From Betaproteobacteria bacterium (GTDB taxonomy: Bacteria; Pseudomonadota; Gammaproteobacteria; Burkholderiales; Gallionellaceae): a stretch of DNA of 6,569 bases. Location of the stretch: contig JAGWMH010000103.1 in NCBI GenBank assembly GCA_028871775.1, positions 1 to 6,569 of the forward strand. Reading direction: 5' to 3'. The translations under genes were made by a program, and so were the position numbers. The notes under the pieces are model-generated. The model was not told the origin of the DNA. It worked only from the letters and a program-made list of their open reading frames with translations, and did no database searches. Shown one piece after another: positions 5,328 to 6,569 of the stretch. Each line of letters starts with the position of its first letter. Position 1 is the stretch's first letter.

Positions 5328-6120
5328 CCCTGGTCTTCAAATCATCCATATAGTGTTTGCTGGAGTACTGGAAGGCAATCGGGCCGTCCGGCTCGGCATG
5401 CAGGAACTGGTGGACGGCGGGGTCTTGCGAGTTGAGCATTTCATTCACGGTACCTTGCGCAGCCACCACGCCGTTATGGATGAAATACAAATAATCGACG
5501 ACCTTGAGTGAGGACATCAGATCATAGGTGACCACGATCGAGGTGGTGCCGAGCGCATCGTTCAGCGTGCGGATCAGGTTGGCGATGGTGTTGAGCGAGA
5601 TCGGGTCGAGGCCGGCGAAAGGCTCGTCGTACATGACCAGCGCGGGATCGGTGGCGATCGCCCGCGCCAGCGCCACGCGGCGTTCCATGCCACCCGACAG
5701 TTCGGTCGGCATCAGGTTCCTGGCATTGCGCAATCCGACGGCATGCAACTTCATCAGCACCAGATCCTTGATGACCTCTTCCGGCAAATCGGTGTTCTCC
5801 CGCAAGGGGAAGGCCAGATTGTCGTAAACCGACATGTCGGTGAACAAGCCGCTGACCTGAAACATCATGCCCATTTTCAGGCGCATTTTGTACAGTTCGT
5901 CGGTGCTGAGCTGGTGGACAACCTGCCCCATGAATTTCACGCTGCCCCGCAACGGGCGCAACTGGCCAGTGAAGTGGCGCAGCAACGTGGATTTTCCGCA
6001 TCCGCTGGTGCCCATTATTCCGACGACCTTCCCGCGCGGGATCGTGAAATTGATGCCCTTCAGCACCTTGAGCTGGCCATAAGAAAAATGCAGGTCGTTG
6101 ACCTCGATGAGATTATCCAT
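5323..6120 (-). CDS. mlaF: ABC transporter ATP-binding protein, MlaF-like (phospholipid transport)
   Basis: The 265-residue protein is a complete ABC ATPase: Walker A GTSGCGKST (37-45), Q-loop Gln88 in MMFQVSGLFTDMSVYDNLAFPLRE, signature LSGGM (141-145), Walker B LVMYDE (161-166) and D-loop AGLD (169-172). The Q-loop neighbourhood (QxxGLFxDxxVxxNxxFPLRE) and LSGGMxRRVALARA mark the MlaF/Ttg2A group. This is the cytoplasmic ATPase of the MlaFEDB complex that moves phospholipids between the inner membrane and MlaC. The H-loop reads VVTYDL, so Tyr199 replaces the usual switch His. The permease mlaE, which normally follows mlaF, is absent: downstream is a convergent gene. The start has no strong ribosome binding site (only GAG about ten bases upstream). 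Length and C-terminal tail look complete. The MlaF assignment is by motif; a related MCE-system ATPase is the alternative. Confidence 0.85.
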   Translation of the reverse strand: MDNLIEVNDLHFSYGQLKVLKGINFTIPRGKVVGIMGTSGCGKSTLLRHFTGQLRPLRGSVKFMGQVVHQLSTDELYKMRLKMGMMFQVSGLFTDMSVYDNLAFPLRENTDLPEEVIKDLVLMKLHAVGLRNARNLMPTELSGGMERRVALARAIATDPALVMYDEPFAGLDPISLNTIANLIRTLNDALGTTSIVVTYDLMSSLKVVDYLYFIHNGVVAAQGTVNEMLNSQDPAVHQFLHAEPDGPIAFQYSSKHYMDDLKTRA

Positions 6121-6192
6121 AGTTTGATCACTCGCTTAGGTTTGCTTTGCAATTCTCACATGATTCAGGACGAAAATATACGAGTTTTGGGC

Positions 6193-6215
6193 ACCCCATC
6201 TGGCACGAGTGGGGT
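6193..6215. promoter_or_regulatory. Inverted repeat ACCCCA...TGGGGT in divergent intergenic region
   Basis: ACCCCA (6193-6198) and TGGGGT (6210-6215) are exact reverse complements separated by 11 bases. The arms extend to ACCCCA-T-CT / AG-TGGGGT if one base is bulged. It lies 73 bases upstream of the ATPase start and about 170 upstream of the PilZ start, between divergent genes, so it could be an operator or part of a promoter for either. No partner site or known regulator consensus is recognised. Confidence 0.3.
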
Positions 6216-6238
6216 ACACTGATCCTATGCGTGACATC

Positions 6239-6345
6239 AAATGGGCCAGCATCGCAATCGTTTCTCAGCGACATGGGAACGGAACCTGAGCCCTTTTGGA
6301 AATTCAAACAACCCATTCAAGGCGCAGCTAATGGGCGGCCCATTT
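6239..6345. promoter_or_regulatory. Cluster of ATGGG motifs ending in a perfect palindrome
   Basis: The motif ATGGG occurs at 6241 and 6273 and again at 6331; its complement CCCAT occurs at 6312 and 6339. AAATGGGCC (6239-6247) is the exact reverse complement of GGCCCATTT (6337-6345). The last two motifs form AATGGGCGGCCCATT (6330-6344), a 15-base perfect palindrome with one central base. A T-rich run (TTTAATTGTTTT, 6343-6354) follows, so the palindrome could also act as a terminator for rightward transcription. I favour an operator for the PilZ gene, whose start is 39 bases further on. Confidence 0.35.
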
Positions 6346-6366
6346 AATTGTTTTACCCGGGATGAT

Positions 6367-6380
6367 CCTGCTGAGGCAGG
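6367..6380 (+). promoter_or_regulatory. Small hairpin over the PilZ ribosome binding site
   Basis: CCTGC (6367-6371) and GCAGG (6376-6380) form a perfect five-pair GC-rich stem with a TGAG loop. The likely Shine-Dalgarno GAGG (6373-6376) lies in the loop and the first base of the right arm, six bases before ATG 6383. The structure either presents or partly hides the ribosome site. It is short enough to have arisen by chance. Confidence 0.3.
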
Positions 6381-6382
6381 CA

Positions 6383-6569
6383 ATGATTACAGAGCGACGT
6401 AAATCGGACAGAAGGCAGCATTCGCGATATTCCGTGGATTGGAAGGCCGCCCTTATGCCTAAATCCGAGCCTAACGGAGCTATCTTTCATAATCGGATTT
6501 TCGATCTTTCTCTGTGGGGCGCAGGGATTTACTCAAAGACCGATATTTACACGGAAAAACTTCTGTTAA
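6383..6569 (+). CDS. PilZ-domain protein, N-terminal part (runs off the window)
   Basis: An ATG at 6383 opens a frame that continues past the right edge; 62 residues are visible. They carry both halves of the PilZ cyclic di-GMP binding signature: RxxxR as Arg11-Gln-His-Ser-Arg15, preceded by a basic stretch (RRKSDR), and D/NxSxxG as Asp41-Leu-Ser-Leu-Trp-Gly46, followed by AGIYS. The 26-residue gap between them is normal. PilZ proteins bind cyclic di-GMP and alter motility, exopolysaccharide or adhesion functions through a partner. The domain begins almost at residue 5, so this is either a stand-alone PilZ protein or one with an extra C-terminal domain beyond the window. GAGG at 6373-6376 supports the start. 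It is divergent from the ATPase gene across 262 bases of lower-GC DNA. Confidence 0.82.
   Translation, partial: MITERRKSDRRQHSRYSVDWKAALMPKSEPNGAIFHNRIFDLSLWGAGIYSKTDIYTEKLLL

Noticed and set aside
6202..6216. Possible sigma-54 promoter (TGGCAC)
   Set aside because: The -24-like TGGCAC is present, but ten bases after the GG the sequence is GT, not the required GC, and no TTGC block follows.
5743..6222. 159-codon plus-strand frame
   Set aside because: It is largely antisense to the ABC ATPase gene with all ATPase motifs on the minus strand; no domain or ribosome site was seen.
6128..6316. 62-codon minus-strand frame upstream of the ATPase gene
   Set aside because: It falls in a low-GC spacer with short inverted repeats, shows no domain, and has no ribosome site. 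It is better explained as non-coding.
1..6569. tRNA, rRNA, CRISPR array, transposase or integrase
   Set aside because: No cloverleaf or ribosomal RNA signature, no regularly spaced repeat array, and no recombinase motif was seen on either strand.

Overview
The window looks like chromosomal DNA of a proteobacterium. A Betaproteobacterium of the Nitrosomonadales/Gallionellaceae kind is my best guess, based on gene content and on the palindromic repeat at 241-375; nothing here settles the taxonomy. All calls come from reading the sequence and recalled family motifs, with no database search.

Layout. Positions 2-70 hold the apparent 3' end of an upstream gene, followed by a terminator-like hairpin (73-114). 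A gene-free stretch of about 325 bases follows, containing a 135-bp imperfect palindromic element (241-375) that ends 21 bp before a flavin reductase-like gene (397-972). Next is a translationally coupled pair: a single-span membrane-anchored protein of unknown function (1140-1742) and a polytopic DUF2157-like membrane protein (1739-2932), joined by an ATGA overlap. A small KTSC-domain gene (3039-3302) follows. Then comes a two-gene exported module: a MauG/CCP-type diheme peroxidase (3415-4599) and a secreted NTF2-like protein (4640-5224). Facing it on the minus strand is an MlaF-like ABC ATPase (5323-6120) without the other mla genes. At the right edge a PilZ-domain (c-di-GMP receptor) gene starts at 6383 and runs off the end.

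Most interesting points. (1) The diheme peroxidase has the MauG pattern of key residues: Trp140, Gln150 and Glu160 at MauG spacing, no distal His in the loop after the first heme motif, and Tyr315 where classical peroxidases have an axial Met. It lacks the Trp two residues before the second heme motif that MauG uses for its protein substrate. (2) Its Shine-Dalgarno sits in a hairpin that lies inside an overlapping 30-codon minicistron with its own ribosome binding site, a layout suggesting translational coupling. (3) The peroxidase/NTF2-like module is clearly lower in GC than the genes around it (sampled 60-base rows: 47% and 33%, against 63% and 77%), which may indicate a separate origin. (4) The MlaF-like ATPase has Tyr where the switch (H-loop) His is expected. 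(5) The PilZ leader holds five ATGGG/CCCAT motifs, a perfect 15-bp palindrome and a small hairpin over the ribosome binding site.

The genes do not form one pathway. Three units concern the cell envelope or periplasm (the membrane pair, the peroxidase module and the lipid-transport ATPase), and they are separated by small regulatory or repeat-bearing gaps.
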